Positions 34,256-43,425 are shown, numbered from the stretch's first letter. The stretch: 64,000 bases of DNA from Rossellomorea aquimaris (GCA_020524245.1 JAIVLN010000002.1:186001-250000), one strand, 5' to 3'. The notes: a model not told the origin generated them from the sequence alone. Translations and numbers: made by a program.

Positions 34256-35467
34256 TTAATGGTGTCCGTAATGTTGGCTTCGGTCCGTAAGCGGGATGTC
34301 ATCGTATCGATCCGGATCGATGTCATACACATCTCCTGATGCCATGCCATCGATTATACCGTATAGACCCGTTTCAACCGCTTTGACAAGTTGCCCGATC
34401 CGCTTTTGACCATAGCTTTGTGTTTGACCCGTCACCTCGAACAGTACTGCACCGCTGCCATTGAGAGCGAATGAGCCAAGCGCAGTTCCTGGTAGGTCCA
34501 GATTTTGAGGATATAGCGTAATATTACCGAACGGTGAATTGCCCATTTCTTGTAACGCATCATATGCCGCGACATTCAATTGCTTGGAAAAATCACCATC
34601 ATATGTGTCCGCATACTCACGATATTTCTCTCCTTCAGTAGAACTCGGATCCGGTACGAAGCTTCCTGATAAGGAAAGGGTTACAGGTTCTCCACTACCT
34701 TCAACCTTATAGACCCCTTGATGATGAAGGTCGATGAAACCATCCACCGTGCCAAATTCTTCAGTCAAGTTTTTATATACATCACGGACAGTTTGAGCTT
34801 CCGGCGTAATGTACCATCCAGGCTCAGACGACTTACCTGGGAAGTCGTCCGGTTGAGGAACGTAATCCAAGTCTGGATTGAAATCCCGGTTTACATCGAA
34901 CCCTGGATTAGAAGCATAGTCCCAGTTTTCATTTTGGAATGTATAGTAATTCCAAGAGGGTGTGACCCCTTCTAATTGTGGAAAATCCTCTTCGACCTCA
35001 CTCCATGAACGATCGTTTCCACGGCGGTTCAATTCCGTCGCATCCGGATTGATCATTGGCATGGCAACAATCGTCACTTCATCTCGAATCTTTTGAGCTT
35101 CAGGTGAGTTATGGGATCCTAAGTGCTGGAGAATGTTCAACAGTGCTCTCGTTCCTGTTTTTTCGTTTCCATGGATCTCACTTTGAATCAACAAGACTTT
35201 ATCACCTGTACCCACTCTTGCAGTATAAATTTCACGATTTTGATTGGAATATCCAGCAACCTCAACATTAACGGTTCCTTTACTGTTCTGTTCAATCTGT
35301 TCTAGCTTCCGACTTAATTCATCATGACTGATGAAACCGGAAGTGGCGTAATTTTGGTTTTGATCGTTATTGGGACTATTACCTGGCGAATCGGCATACA
35401 CAGGACTGATTAATCCAGAAACTAAAAGAATCGAACTGCACAACATGCCCATCTTCTTACTTCGCAT
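34256..35467 (-). CDS. Secreted M14 zinc carboxypeptidase
   Basis: A 403-residue exported metallopeptidase. The signal peptide ends near VYADS (residues 1-27). Zinc ligands are His99 and Glu102 (SEIHGNEKTG) and a later His in IDLHHQG. The substrate-anchoring NRRGNDR and DVNRDFNPD motifs and the catalytic Glu in VLFEVTGQTQSYG complete the fold. AGGAGGG precedes the ATG at 35467. It probably trims peptides outside the cell. Confidence 0.9.
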   Translation of the reverse strand: MRSKKMGMLCSSILLVSGLISPVYADSPGNSPNNDQNQNYATSGFISHDELSRKLEQIEQNSKGTVNVEVAGYSNQNREIYTARVGTGDKVLLIQSEIHGNEKTGTRALLNILQHLGSHNSPEAQKIRDEVTIVAMPMINPDATELNRRGNDRSWSEVEEDFPQLEGVTPSWNYYTFQNENWDYASNPGFDVNRDFNPDLDYVPQPDDFPGKSSEPGWYITPEAQTVRDVYKNLTEEFGTVDGFIDLHHQGVYKVEGSGEPVTLSLSGSFVPDPSSTEGEKYREYADTYDGDFSKQLNVAAYDALQEMGNSPFGNITLYPQNLDLPGTALGSFALNGSGAVLFEVTGQTQSYGQKRIGQLVKAVETGLYGIIDGMASGDVYDIDPDRYDDIPLTDRSQHYGHH

Positions 35468-35617
35468 AGAATCCCTCCTGAAATTTTGATCTTTTTTAAC
35501 ATTCTTTTTCATATTTCGAACTCCTTGCCAAAAAGAAAAAACACAACATTCGTCGTGTTTTGTAAATTCTTTATTTAGTTCAATCTCATTAAAGCATAGG
35601 TACATGTATTGAAGTTT

Positions 35618-35899
35618 TTAAAATATCTCTGTGTAAAGAAGCACTAGTCCAATTACACATGTGATGAAATAGCTGCTTCTGCCTATTCGAATCACTCGTT
35701 TTTCTAAACCTAAGCTTCTTTCGAGCAATTTGATGTAATCCATAATAAACCAAGTGGCGATAAGGATTACAAGAGTTAAAAGGTGTTGATCATGAAGAAT
35801 CGTAAGTGCAAAAGCATAAATCGCCAAGAAAGCAATACTAACATTCCCAAGCATTGTATATGCTACAAGTTTATAATCTTTCATGTTTTCCTCATTCAA
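35618..35899 (-). CDS. Small membrane protein
   Basis: A 93-residue protein with three transmembrane helices. Its ATG overlaps the stop of the next upstream membrane-protein gene (ATGA), so the two form a translationally coupled pair. No recognised family. Confidence 0.6.
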   Translation of the reverse strand: MNEENMKDYKLVAYTMLGNVSIAFLAIYAFALTILHDQHLLTLVILIATWFIMDYIKLLERSLGLEKRVIRIGRSSYFITCVIGLVLLYTEIF

Positions 35900-36177
35900 A
35901 AATACTTCTTCCCTTTCTTATTCACTAAGGTGGTGATGGAATCCGAAACCATCATGATAATGCCGCTTCCTAATAATCCTGATGCAAAAATAACCGCTCC
36001 CGTCGCGATATCTTGAGACTGATGATAGGTAGCCCATCCCAGGGCGAGAATTCCGTAAACAATGGAAACCACGACCATAGCCAATCCTAATTTCATGTTC
36101 GAACGGCGGTGCATTTTATTCCGATAAAACAACAACCAACCTCCCAAGAACAAAAAGAGAGCCAACACCTCTATCAT
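35896..36177 (-). CDS. Small membrane protein
   Basis: A 93-residue protein with three transmembrane helices, beginning MIEVLALFLFLGGWLLFYR. AAGGAGGGGG precedes the ATG at 36177. First gene of a two-gene operon of small membrane proteins of unknown function. Confidence 0.6.
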   Translation of the reverse strand: MIEVLALFLFLGGWLLFYRNKMHRRSNMKLGLAMVVVSIVYGILALGWATYHQSQDIATGAVIFASGLLGSGIIMMVSDSITTLVNKKGKKYF

Positions 36178-36264
36178 TTTGCATCCCCCTCCTTGGTCAC
36201 TTCCTACTTGTAACATTCGATTTTATCGTGATAATACCTCCTTATTCATTTCCAACCATAAAAA

Positions 36265-36292
36265 GAACGCAATTCACGAATGAATTGCGTTC
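36265..36292. terminator. Strong hairpin without an assigned gene
   Basis: GAACGCAATTC / GAATTGCGTTC is a perfect 11-bp stem with a 6-base loop. T-rich sequence follows on the minus strand (TTTTTATGG). It lies between divergent genes, so no known gene ends here. It may terminate a short unrecognised RNA. Confidence 0.6.
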
Positions 36293-36469
36293 ATTTCAAT
36301 ATTTTTTTACAGGTTCAATATTAAGGTCTTTTTCTGCTAGGAGTGAAAAGGAAAACATGTTTGAAATAAAATACGTTTTAGCCAGATAAATTCTGGGAAA
36401 AGCGGGTAGCACAATTATTTTATCACGGAAATGGTTGATTATAACGATCGCAATAGGGAGGGCTCTACA

Positions 36470-37375
36470 ATGGAAAAAGCACAAAATAATGTAGCATTTT
36501 ATTATGGACTCGCGTTTGTGATGTTCGCCTCATTCCTGTGGGGAGTGACAGGTGGACTTTCAGGTTTCTTGCTGGATCGAGGCTGGGACCCTCTTGTCAT
36601 TGCGACTTTCCGTGGTCTGGTAGGTCTTCTTTTTGCGGTGCTATGGTTGATCAGCAAGGGACAAGTGAAAATCACAATCAACCGTCGGCTCATTCTTTGG
36701 TCTGTGTTTGCCGGTGTGGGCATCGCAGGAAACTATGTATTTTATTACTTTAGCATCTCTCAAACCAGTGTCGCGATTGCCGCAACCCTCATGTATACAG
36801 CTCCTATTTTTGTATTCATGATATCAGCGCTCTTTAATCTGGAAAGGGTGACGACGCTTAAACTCGTCTCAATTATAGTTGTCATTATCGGCATCATCTT
36901 GTTGACGGGTTCCTATAAAAAAGACCTAGCGGATTTGAGTCTATTCGGCATACTAGCTGGTTTACTTTCTGGACTTTCTTATGCATTGTTCATTTTCGGG
37001 TTGAAAAACAGCTCCAAAAATGGAGATCAAATCAGTGTATTGGTGCTGGCATTTCTCGTCCAGTTCCTGCTCGTTTTCACTTATGCCGATAAACAACAAT
37101 TCGCACAAGTGTTATTCGAGTTCAAGGACATTTGGTGGTTCATTCTGACAGGCATTGCCGGAGCTGGCTTGTCGTTCTTCTTTTACATGAATGGGTTGAA
37201 AAAAATCAATCCAGGGATTGCTTCGATTGTTGCGATGATTGAACCCGTAACCGCTTCCTTATTCGGAGTTCTCATTCTCGGGCAATACTTATCACCTATC
37301 CAACTCGTCGGAATGGCAATGATCCTGTTCATCATCACCTTCTTGTGCAAACAAACGCTCAGAAGTGGAGAATGA
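36470..37375 (+). CDS. EamA family (DMT) transporter
   Basis: A 301-residue drug/metabolite exporter with ten predicted helices in two EamA repeats. ASFLWGVTGGLSGFLLDRGWDPLVIATFRG (about 17-46) starts repeat one, and AGLLSGLSYALFIFGLKN repeat two; MIEPVTASLFGVLILGQ is the conserved late motif. GGGAGGG precedes the ATG at 36470. It ends at a good terminator. The substrate is unknown. Confidence 0.9.
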   Translation: MEKAQNNVAFYYGLAFVMFASFLWGVTGGLSGFLLDRGWDPLVIATFRGLVGLLFAVLWLISKGQVKITINRRLILWSVFAGVGIAGNYVFYYFSISQTSVAIAATLMYTAPIFVFMISALFNLERVTTLKLVSIIVVIIGIILLTGSYKKDLADLSLFGILAGLLSGLSYALFIFGLKNSSKNGDQISVLVLAFLVQFLLVFTYADKQQFAQVLFEFKDIWWFILTGIAGAGLSFFFYMNGLKKINPGIASIVAMIEPVTASLFGVLILGQYLSPIQLVGMAMILFIITFLCKQTLRSGE

Positions 37376-37397
37376 AGAGAATCATATTTTCAGGTGA

Positions 37398-37426
37398 AAG
37401 ACTCGTTATTTGCGAGTCTTTTTTAT
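37398..37426 (+). terminator. Terminator of the EamA gene
   Basis: AAGACTCG / CGAGTCTT hairpin followed by TTTTATTTGT. Confidence 0.82.
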
Positions 37427-37464
37427 TTGTGTTATTTTGCCTATGTGCAACTTTGTTTCTTGTA

Positions 37465-37530
37465 TGCTATAATGGGCCTGCAAGGTAGTTCGTATACGAA
37501 TCAGTCCCCCAGGGTGGTAGCTGGGGGACT
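37465..37530 (+). ncRNA. Candidate small RNA with promoter and two hairpins
   Basis: An extended -10 promoter element TGCTATAAT (37465-37473) is followed by the palindrome TTCGTATACGAA (37489-37500) and a perfect 10-bp stem AGTCCCCCAG / CTGGGGGACT (37503-37530). No open reading frame follows on this strand before the convergent DUF2200 gene. There is no clear -35 and no T-run after the stem, so the 3' end is unknown. The RNA is inferred. Confidence 0.35.
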
Positions 37531-37644
37531 CCTCCATAATAAAGATATTTATTTGAGGTTATGTAACATTTCTTTCTTTTTTGATTTGATTAAGAGAAAT
37601 CATCAAACCGGTAGAGTGCCTCTTTTCATATTTTGCAATGAATA

Positions 37645-37995
37645 TTAATTACGCAAAATTTTCTCCATCGATTTTCCCTTCGCTAACTCATCAACGAGCT
37701 TATCCAAGTAACGGATTTCCTGCATTGTCGGTTCTTCAATATCTTCCACTCTGACGCCGCAGACTACACCTTTTATCAAAGACCTTGAAGAATTCATTTG
37801 CGGAGCTTCCGCAAAGAAGGTCTCAAAATCTGTCTTTTTTTCCAGTTGCTCTTCTAATTGTTCCTGGCTATAGCCTGTCAACCAACGGATGATTTCATCG
37901 ACTTCTGATTTTGTACGACCTTTCTTCTCTGCTTTCGTAATGTAATGGGGATAGACACTTGCAAAACTCATTGTATAAATTTTATGTTTAGTCAT
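37645..37995 (-). CDS. DUF2200 family protein
   Basis: A 116-residue protein matching DUF2200: the start [40 protein letters not shown] is highly conserved in the family. [28 protein letters not shown] closes the domain. The family is small, cytoplasmic and of unknown function, related to Mg-chelatase-like YdaT/YdeI groups only loosely. AAGGAGG precedes the ATG. Confidence 0.88.
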   Translation of the reverse strand: MTKHKIYTMSFASVYPHYITKAEKKGRTKSEVDEIIRWLTGYSQEQLEEQLEKKTDFETFFAEAPQMNSSRSLIKGVVCGVRVEDIEEPTMQEIRYLDKLVDELAKGKSMEKILRN

Positions 37996-38036
37996 GATAC
38001 ATCCTCCTTGAATTAATCGAATCCCTAATCCCGTTA

Positions 38037-38480
38037 TTAAGAGAGACTAATATTCTCCGCCAATTCTATAATAATTCCTTCTGGACCACGTACGTAGCAT
38101 AATTTATATGTATTTTCGTAGTTTTGGATCTCGCCCATAAGATCTGCACCTCTCTCTTTCAATCTTACAACAATGGCTTCAATATCTTCCACAGCAAAAG
38201 CAATATGTCGTATACCTAAGGTGTTTGCGAAAGATTGCTGCATCCCTTTATCATCTGATGGTGTATGGAATTTGACCAACTCCAAAGTTGCTTGACCGTC
38301 CGGCAACCCCAACATTACAACCGTACTTTTAACTTCATTGAGCCCTATTATCCGTTCCACCCACTTGCCTTTCACCTCAGCTTCCCCTAGTACTTCGAGA
38401 CCGAAATCAAGAAAAAAAGCTTTAGCTGCCGATAAATCATTCACCACTACACCCACATGATCTATCCTAAGGGCTTTCAT
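38037..38480 (-). CDS. VOC family (glyoxalase-like) protein
   Basis: A 147-residue protein with two beta-alpha-beta-beta-beta modules. [19 protein letters not shown] (5-23) starts module one, and [16 protein letters not shown] starts module two; the late ELAENI supplies a typical Glu ligand. It resembles methylmalonyl-CoA epimerase/glyoxalase relatives. The substrate is unknown. Confidence 0.85.
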   Translation of the reverse strand: MKALRIDHVGVVVNDLSAAKAFFLDFGLEVLGEAEVKGKWVERIIGLNEVKSTVVMLGLPDGQATLELVKFHTPSDDKGMQQSFANTLGIRHIAFAVEDIEAIVVRLKERGADLMGEIQNYENTYKLCYVRGPEGIIIELAENISLS

Positions 38481-38528
38481 CTCTTATACCTCCTGGTTAT
38501 TACGCCTTCTTTAATAAACCTAAACTTC

Positions 38529-39086
38529 TTAGTCATCTTCTTCATAATCAATCCAATCACCATTTTTCGATTTTACTTTAGTAATGGTGACTTTACCCGA
38601 TATAAATTCAAATGTTTTTTCATTGTCTTTATACTTTGTAATAGGGTACTCAAACGTCACTAACTCATAGTCAAGATGTTCATCTATTACATAGAAGGCG
38701 TGAAACGATCCAGCCCCCTTCTTATTGATAAACTCATCACCATATGAAGGTAAATAAATTTATGGACTACTATTCATCAAAAAAGAAAACATAGCTGTTC
38801 CTAAGAGAAGAAGTATTAAAATTCCTATAACAATACCGAGTAAAGTTTTTCTTACGATAGGCATTTCAATCTTTGGAATGAAATAAAAGGTTTCTATAAC
38901 ACCAGCGATCATTAAGGGAAAAACGAATCTATCTTCAACAACATCGCCCCCGTTAAGATATAACACAATAATCAATAGAGTGAGAGAAAAAGTGGCGATT
39001 GGTAAAAGCGTAGAAATCATACTTTTCTGCAAGACTTCACCTCCGATATATTGGCTAAGAGGGATGAATTTGTTTTTTTTTATCAA
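38529..39086 (-). pseudogene. Membrane protein gene split by an in-frame TAA
   Basis: The first part (38760-39086) encodes 108 residues with three transmembrane helices and ends ...SFLMNSSP at a TAA. The same frame then stays open for 76 codons (38529-38759): IYLPSYGDEFINKKGAGSF and on to GDWIDYEEDD. The second part has no start codon or ribosome binding site, but shows protein-like composition. The simplest reading is one gene of about 185 residues with a nonsense mutation; the upstream half may still be made alone. Confidence 0.6.
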
Positions 39087-39230
39087 TAAAGTGGTGTCAA
39101 TTCAAACTCATTAGAAAGTGTTGAAGGATAACTCCCTTCAATTCTTTTATCAGCTTCAATATTGTTTATACTTTGTAGTTTCGGAAAGAAGAAGATTGCT
39201 CCGAAATAATAAATTAAATTTGTCTATAAC

Positions 39231-39323
39231 CTAATTATAATCAAGCCCGATAAGAGAATGGATCCAATCAGAGACAATTTCTGATATGAAGATGCTAATA
39301 AAAATGATTATGAGTTCCTTCAA
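39231..39323 (-). CDS. Possible 30-residue membrane peptide
   Basis: TTG start with AAGGGGTGG upstream; the peptide KELIIIFISIFISEIVSDWIHSLIGLDYN has one hydrophobic helix. It may instead be a fragment. The rest of the 285-base gap (39087-39371) shows no other gene. Confidence 0.25.
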   Translation of the reverse strand: MKELIIIFISIFISEIVSDWIHSLIGLDYN

Positions 39324-39371
39324 AACACCACCCCTTGGAAATAATTTATGGCAGTCCTCATTTATACTTTT

Positions 39372-39842
39372 TCAGTTGGCTTCGTTCATTGCCTTCTGCT
39401 TCCATTTCTCGTTATATTTTTTAATCCACTTGATATCAATCGGCCCATTGACAACTTTATAATATTTTCCGTTCAGAATATGAACGTAGTTTTCCATTGA
39501 ATGAACGATTGCTGGATTGGCATTCTTATGATAGATGGTCGTTTCGAAGTTTTCCTCAAGTGCCAAGTATTGATTGTATGTATCTTCGTCGATTTTTTTC
39601 ACTCGGTATCGACTTAAGAAGTTCATTAGTTCATCAGCTGATTCCTGGTCTCGCGATTCCCATTCAAAGAAGCCATCCCCGACCTTTGAGCGATCTTCAG
39701 TAAAGTGGATCCAAAGAAAATCCTTCGGTTGATAAGGAATGAGATCAACGAGGTCCCTCTCACGGTAATCATTGTAAACTCGGATCGAAAGTGCAGTTAG
39801 GATACTGACTATTACAATAAGCACAAATCTTTTTTTGCTCAT
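39372..39842 (-). CDS. Exported or membrane-anchored hypothetical protein
   Basis: A 156-residue protein. An N-terminal hydrophobic segment (about 5-22) is followed by a soluble domain with FLWIHFTEDRSKVGDGFFEWES and NYVHILNGKYYKVVNG. The ATG overlaps the stop of the NUDIX gene upstream. The function is unknown. Confidence 0.65.
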   Translation of the reverse strand: MSKKRFVLIVIVSILTALSIRVYNDYRERDLVDLIPYQPKDFLWIHFTEDRSKVGDGFFEWESRDQESADELMNFLSRYRVKKIDEDTYNQYLALEENFETTIYHKNANPAIVHSMENYVHILNGKYYKVVNGPIDIKWIKKYNEKWKQKAMNEAN

Positions 39843-40261
39843 CAGTATCTACCCTGATAAACATATGAAGCAGCTGATCCAAGCAAACCACGAACTCCAC
39901 CTGTGTAATATGGCATGAGCTCATTTGCTGTCTCAATGTCCTTCCACTCCACATCGGATATGGTTGCTGTGTCCTGGATGGCAATCTCACCACCAACGAT
40001 CTTTGCTCTGAATGTTATGAAGTACGCATGGACGTCTTTTGTCTCCAGAAACGCTTCATTCACGCTGACGACTTCTTCAACTTCAATTGTAAGACCGGTC
40101 TCTTCCTTTGCCTCTCGAATGGCTGCTTCCCGTAGCGTTTCGCCTTTTTCCACAGCTCCGCCTGGCAACGACCAGTTATCATGTCTGATGTTTTGGACCA
40201 TCAATACTTTGTCAGATTGCTCATCATAGATCAAAGAATAAACGACATCTACTCTTTCCAT
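39842..40261 (-). CDS. NUDIX hydrolase
   Basis: A 139-residue pyrophosphohydrolase. The full Nudix box GGAVEKGETLREAAIREAKEETGL spans about 35-57 with its REAKEE catalytic glutamates. The substrate (nucleotide derivative) is not predictable. It is 10 bases after a nucleoside phosphorylase gene and overlaps the next gene by one base. Confidence 0.9.
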   Translation of the reverse strand: MERVDVVYSLIYDEQSDKVLMVQNIRHDNWSLPGGAVEKGETLREAAIREAKEETGLTIEVEEVVSVNEAFLETKDVHAYFITFRAKIVGGEIAIQDTATISDVEWKDIETANELMPYYTGGVRGLLGSAASYVYQGRY

Positions 40262-40271
40262 ACAAATCTCC

Positions 40272-41021
40272 TTATCTCTTTAACGTTGAAAGATACAACG
40301 CTATTTCTCTGATTTTCTCATCGGTTTCGTCCATTTGTTCGTCTCTTGAATCTCCAACTGAATAGAAGGTATCGCCCTTGATGATATGATCAGATAAGTT
40401 CAACAAGCCGACTGCCTTTCGGTTGAATCTTTCAGCGATCGCAAACGTTGTAGCGGTCTCCATATCCACGCCGATATGTCCTTGTTCCGCCCAGCCCTTT
40501 ACCATTTCTGAAGTTTCAACCATTATCGCTCCTGTTGTAAAAATAGAGCCTGTCACATAGCGGTAGCCCTTTTCTTCGCAATACTTGATTGCTTCTTCAA
40601 CAAGTTGTGGATCCGCAGCAACGGTTTTCCGATCGTTCACGTACCACTGGGAAACCCCATCCTCCATTACAGCCGACGTCACAATAAAAATGTCGCCGTA
40701 CTGAACCTCATGGGATAATCCGCCAAAATATCCGGTTTGGACAAAAGTCTCTGTGCCCAGTACAGCGAAGCGATGGGCGATAGCTGCGGCAATGGGGCCA
40801 CCGAATACATTCGCAAAGCCGATTTGATGCTGATTATACTTTCCGATGATGGTATTCCAGATCGGAATCCATTGCTCTTCACTTAAGATTTCTTTCCATG
40901 TGGATAAATTCCACTCATGCTCCCATTCCCCATGTAAAATGAACGATTGGGGAACTTTGTCTTCAGTTATTTTGAATGCTTCTAACCAATCTTCTTTTGT
41001 AAAGTCACCATATAATTTCAT
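40272..41021 (-). CDS. Nucleoside phosphorylase family protein
   Basis: A 249-residue protein of the PNP/UDP-phosphorylase fold. GTETFVQTGYFGGLSHEVQYGDIFI (about 89-113) carries the phosphate-site glycine loop, and GVDMETATTFAIAERF (about 184-199) is the classical ribose/base-binding motif with MetGlu. It probably cleaves a nucleoside with phosphate. Co-transcription with a NUDIX gene suggests nucleotide salvage or clean-up. Confidence 0.82.
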   Translation of the reverse strand: MKLYGDFTKEDWLEAFKITEDKVPQSFILHGEWEHEWNLSTWKEILSEEQWIPIWNTIIGKYNQHQIGFANVFGGPIAAAIAHRFAVLGTETFVQTGYFGGLSHEVQYGDIFIVTSAVMEDGVSQWYVNDRKTVAADPQLVEEAIKYCEEKGYRYVTGSIFTTGAIMVETSEMVKGWAEQGHIGVDMETATTFAIAERFNRKAVGLLNLSDHIIKGDTFYSVGDSRDEQMDETDEKIREIALYLSTLKR

Positions 41022-41050
41022 GCTAAACCCCCGACATTTTCCAACGAATA

Positions 41051-41078
41051 AAGAGCCTTAACCTTTGTTAAGACTCTT
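41051..41078 (-). terminator. Terminator of the SGNH hydrolase gene
   Basis: On the minus strand AAGAGTCTTAAC / GTTAAGGCTCTT hairpin (one mismatch) followed by TATTCG. Confidence 0.65.
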
Positions 41079-41120
41079 CCATTTATGTCCTATTCGACTT
41101 TTATATGAATATTCCTATGT

Positions 41121-41822
41121 CTAAAAATCATATTCTTTTACAATTCGTTTCGTAATCAGCTTATAACCAGCTTTGTTTGGATGAAGGGTGTCGCTGAAAT
41201 ATTTCTGTGACTTCTCTTCAAAAAGATTGTCTGTCGAGATGAACTTCATATGGTCATGCTGTTTGACGATTTCTTTACTCGACCGGTTCCATTCATCAAT
41301 GACATGCTGAATTTTTTCAGAAGATGGATATGGGTTGTATAATCCTAAAAATAAGATTCGTGCGTCTGGATTCTTTTCACGGATGATCTTGAAGATCCTC
41401 TGAAGGTTTCGTTCATAGTCTTCTTTCCCGATTTCCAAACGGTCTTCACGTATCGGATTTAAGTCCTTTCCATTGCTTTTCACCAAGTCATTCATGCCAA
41501 TAAACACAGTGATATAATCAGCTTCTTCTACATCATTCAACACTTCCGGTTGCCCAAGTTGAGCGAGCAATCCATCGGACTGTTGGCCAGGTATCCCGTG
41601 ATTTTCAACCGTCACTTCCTGCTGTTGGTTTTCCTTGAGTAGATATTGAAGATCACCGACATAACCGCTTCCCTGCTGGTCACCTACGCCATGGGTCAAA
41701 GAATCACCTAATGCTACAAACACTTCACTGTTCTTCATCTTTACATCTTCAACCACATTGATCATCATAAATACCGCAAGAATTAGAATTGGAACAAGAG
41801 AAATCAGCAGTCGTTTATCCAT
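41121..41822 (-). CDS. SGNH/GDSL family esterase, membrane-anchored
   Basis: A 233-residue serine esterase. An N-terminal hydrophobic anchor (5-24) leads to the GDSL block GDSLTHGVG (Ser41), IGMNDL (block III Asn) and the catalytic Asp211-x2-His214 in SDTLHPNKAGY. It probably acts outside the membrane on a lipid or acyl ester. ATG at 41822 follows AAGGAGGG. Similar to B. subtilis YpmR-type proteins. Confidence 0.88.
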   Translation of the reverse strand: MDKRLLISLVPILILAVFMMINVVEDVKMKNSEVFVALGDSLTHGVGDQQGSGYVGDLQYLLKENQQQEVTVENHGIPGQQSDGLLAQLGQPEVLNDVEEADYITVFIGMNDLVKSNGKDLNPIREDRLEIGKEDYERNLQRIFKIIREKNPDARILFLGLYNPYPSSEKIQHVIDEWNRSSKEIVKQHDHMKFISTDNLFEEKSQKYFSDTLHPNKAGYKLITKRIVKEYDF

Positions 41823-41888
41823 GATGCCCTCCTTCGACTTACAACCTAGAACTACCCGGTAGGTCCCAAGCTTAAACAAGCCACCATG

Positions 41889-41918
41889 AAAAAAGACCAG
41901 AGTGTAGCCACTCTGATC
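41889..41918 (-). terminator. Terminator of the DUF4145 gene pair
   Basis: On the minus strand GATCAGAGTG / CACTCTGGTC hairpin followed by TTTTTT, starting at the stop codon of the small membrane protein. Confidence 0.82.
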
Positions 41919-42132
41919 AGATTGAACCTATGTAACTGTAGGATAAGTAAATGCATAAAATCGCCGCAACAAACATCGGGATTGAGACTTTAAGATTTCT
42001 GCGATATTTAAGACCAAACGTACAAAACAAAATGGCAGCACTGCCCTTTGCGATACTTTCAAATAAGGGGTTATAGGAAAAATAAGTACTGCTGAAACGA
42101 ATAGTACGTTCAAAATCTCTTAACGCGTTCAT
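41917..42132 (-). CDS. Small membrane protein overlapping the DUF4145 gene
   Basis: A 71-residue protein with two hydrophobic segments and a basic turn (LKYRRNLK). ATG at 42132 lies 23 bases inside the end of the DUF4145 gene, after GAGAAGAAG, and the ORF ends exactly at a terminator. This end placement supports it as a real gene. The function is unknown. Confidence 0.5.
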   Translation of the reverse strand: MNALRDFERTIRFSSTYFSYNPLFESIAKGSAAILFCTFGLKYRRNLKVSIPMFVAAILCIYLSYSYIGSI

Positions 42133-42820
42133 TGAGCTTCTTCTCGATTTGGTCTTGAACGGATTCGATTTTCTCTGGCAGGATGAAAAGATATTCAATG
42201 AGCCCTTCCAACAATTCCATCAATAATGCTGCTGTTTCGTCGTCAATCTCACGCTCGAGATCAAGCATTGCATTGAACGGACGATCGGGATGTACAAGTT
42301 GACTGAGGGCATGGATAGGTTTTGTCAAATCCACATGTTCAGGTAGCTGCTCGAATTGTTGGGCAAGAGATTGATCTTTCGTCCGCTCTCCCATAAAGTT
42401 TTTCAATACACTTTCGAGAACTCTTTTCGACATGACAGCAGTCGCCGAGTTATCTTGAGACTGACTGACATTCAGCGCGGATGTATAGGAGCGGACAAGG
42501 TCAATCGGCATATTCTTGTTCTGTTCGAAATGCTCCAGACGTCCTTCTGATGCGGTCGGATCGTATATGTAGATGTCGGCTTCTTTCACTTGTTGATTCG
42601 GTTGATCTTTTAGCATGATGACGAACTCGGACGGCTTTTTACACTCCGAACAGATCCCCTCACCGAACAAACCGGTCTTCCGAACCTGGTAAAAGTTCGC
42701 TTTCAATGCAAATTCTCCTGTCTTGCTGCACTTTGGACATTTGGTTTTGATGTTCTTTGCTACCTTCAAGTAACCGTATTGAGTGTAGGATAGAATAGAC
42801 CCTGGTAAAATTTTTCTCAC
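42110..42820 (-). CDS. DUF4145 domain protein with zinc ribbon
   Basis: A 236-residue protein. A zinc ribbon is formed by Cys28/Cys31 (CPKC) and Cys57/Cys60 (CSEC). The DUF4145 helical domain follows, with AVMSKRVLESVLKNFMG and HALSQLVHPDRPF. DUF4145 occurs alone and fused to restriction or defence enzymes; no partner enzyme is visible here. Function unknown. Confidence 0.8.
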   Translation of the reverse strand: MRKILPGSILSYTQYGYLKVAKNIKTKCPKCSKTGEFALKANFYQVRKTGLFGEGICSECKKPSEFVIMLKDQPNQQVKEADIYIYDPTASEGRLEHFEQNKNMPIDLVRSYTSALNVSQSQDNSATAVMSKRVLESVLKNFMGERTKDQSLAQQFEQLPEHVDLTKPIHALSQLVHPDRPFNAMLDLEREIDDETAALLMELLEGLIEYLFILPEKIESVQDQIEKKLNERVKRF

Positions 42821-42967
42821 GTTGTACCTCCCTGGTTTCTAACCATGTCTTTAGGTTACTTTTTCTATATACTGATAGTAATTTCCTCTATGATTCCATG
42901 ATTTGTGTAACAAGATTTCACCAGATTCTACAAAAAACACCCAAATGCACAGGATTTTTACAATATG

Positions 42968-43411
42968 TTAGACGAACTTTTTTACTAAAGTGTAATGGCT
43001 GACACCAGGTGGATAGTCTTTTATTTCACCGACGACTTCAAATCCATGCTTTTCATAAAAGGAACGGGCCTGGAATTCAAAGGTTGTGACCAACACTTTC
43101 GTAGCTCCTTTTGTCTTTGCCTCTTCCTCCATTTTCTCAAGCAATTGTGCGCCGATCCCTTTTTGACGGTAAGTCTCACTGATCCAGAAATAGTGGAGTT
43201 CACACCAGCCCCAGTACACATCTGCCGTCAATCCGCCGATCCATTGTTCCTGTTCATCGGTTAGTATGACGCGGATGGGCTTACGCGAACCTTCTTTTCT
43301 GGATTCCTTATGATGAATGGATTTTGAATTGTTGTACTCCTTAAGCTTGTTCGTAATGTATTCAGAAAAAGCTTCATTCTTTTCAGTAGAAACTTCGATT
43401 TTATAATTCAT
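42968..43411 (-). CDS. GNAT family N-acetyltransferase
   Basis: A 147-residue GNAT. WISETYRQKGIGAQLLEKMEEEA (about 74-96) holds motif A, and TTFEFQARSFYEKHGFEVVGEI (107-128) is the C-terminal motif. ATG at 43411 follows AAAGGAGATC. It lies just downstream of another GNAT gene in the same direction. Confidence 0.85.
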   Translation of the reverse strand: MNYKIEVSTEKNEAFSEYITNKLKEYNNSKSIHHKESRKEGSRKPIRVILTDEQEQWIGGLTADVYWGWCELHYFWISETYRQKGIGAQLLEKMEEEAKTKGATKVLVTTFEFQARSFYEKHGFEVVGEIKDYPPGVSHYTLVKKFV

Positions 43412-43425
43412 GGTGATCTCCTTTG

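Noticed and set aside
36296-36484. 62-codon minus-strand ORF before the orphan hairpin
   Set aside because: It overlaps the start of the EamA gene and has no ribosome binding site; kept only as a possible RNA region.
37503-37530. CRISPR repeat or attachment site
   Set aside because: Single copy in the window, no spacers or flanking duplication.
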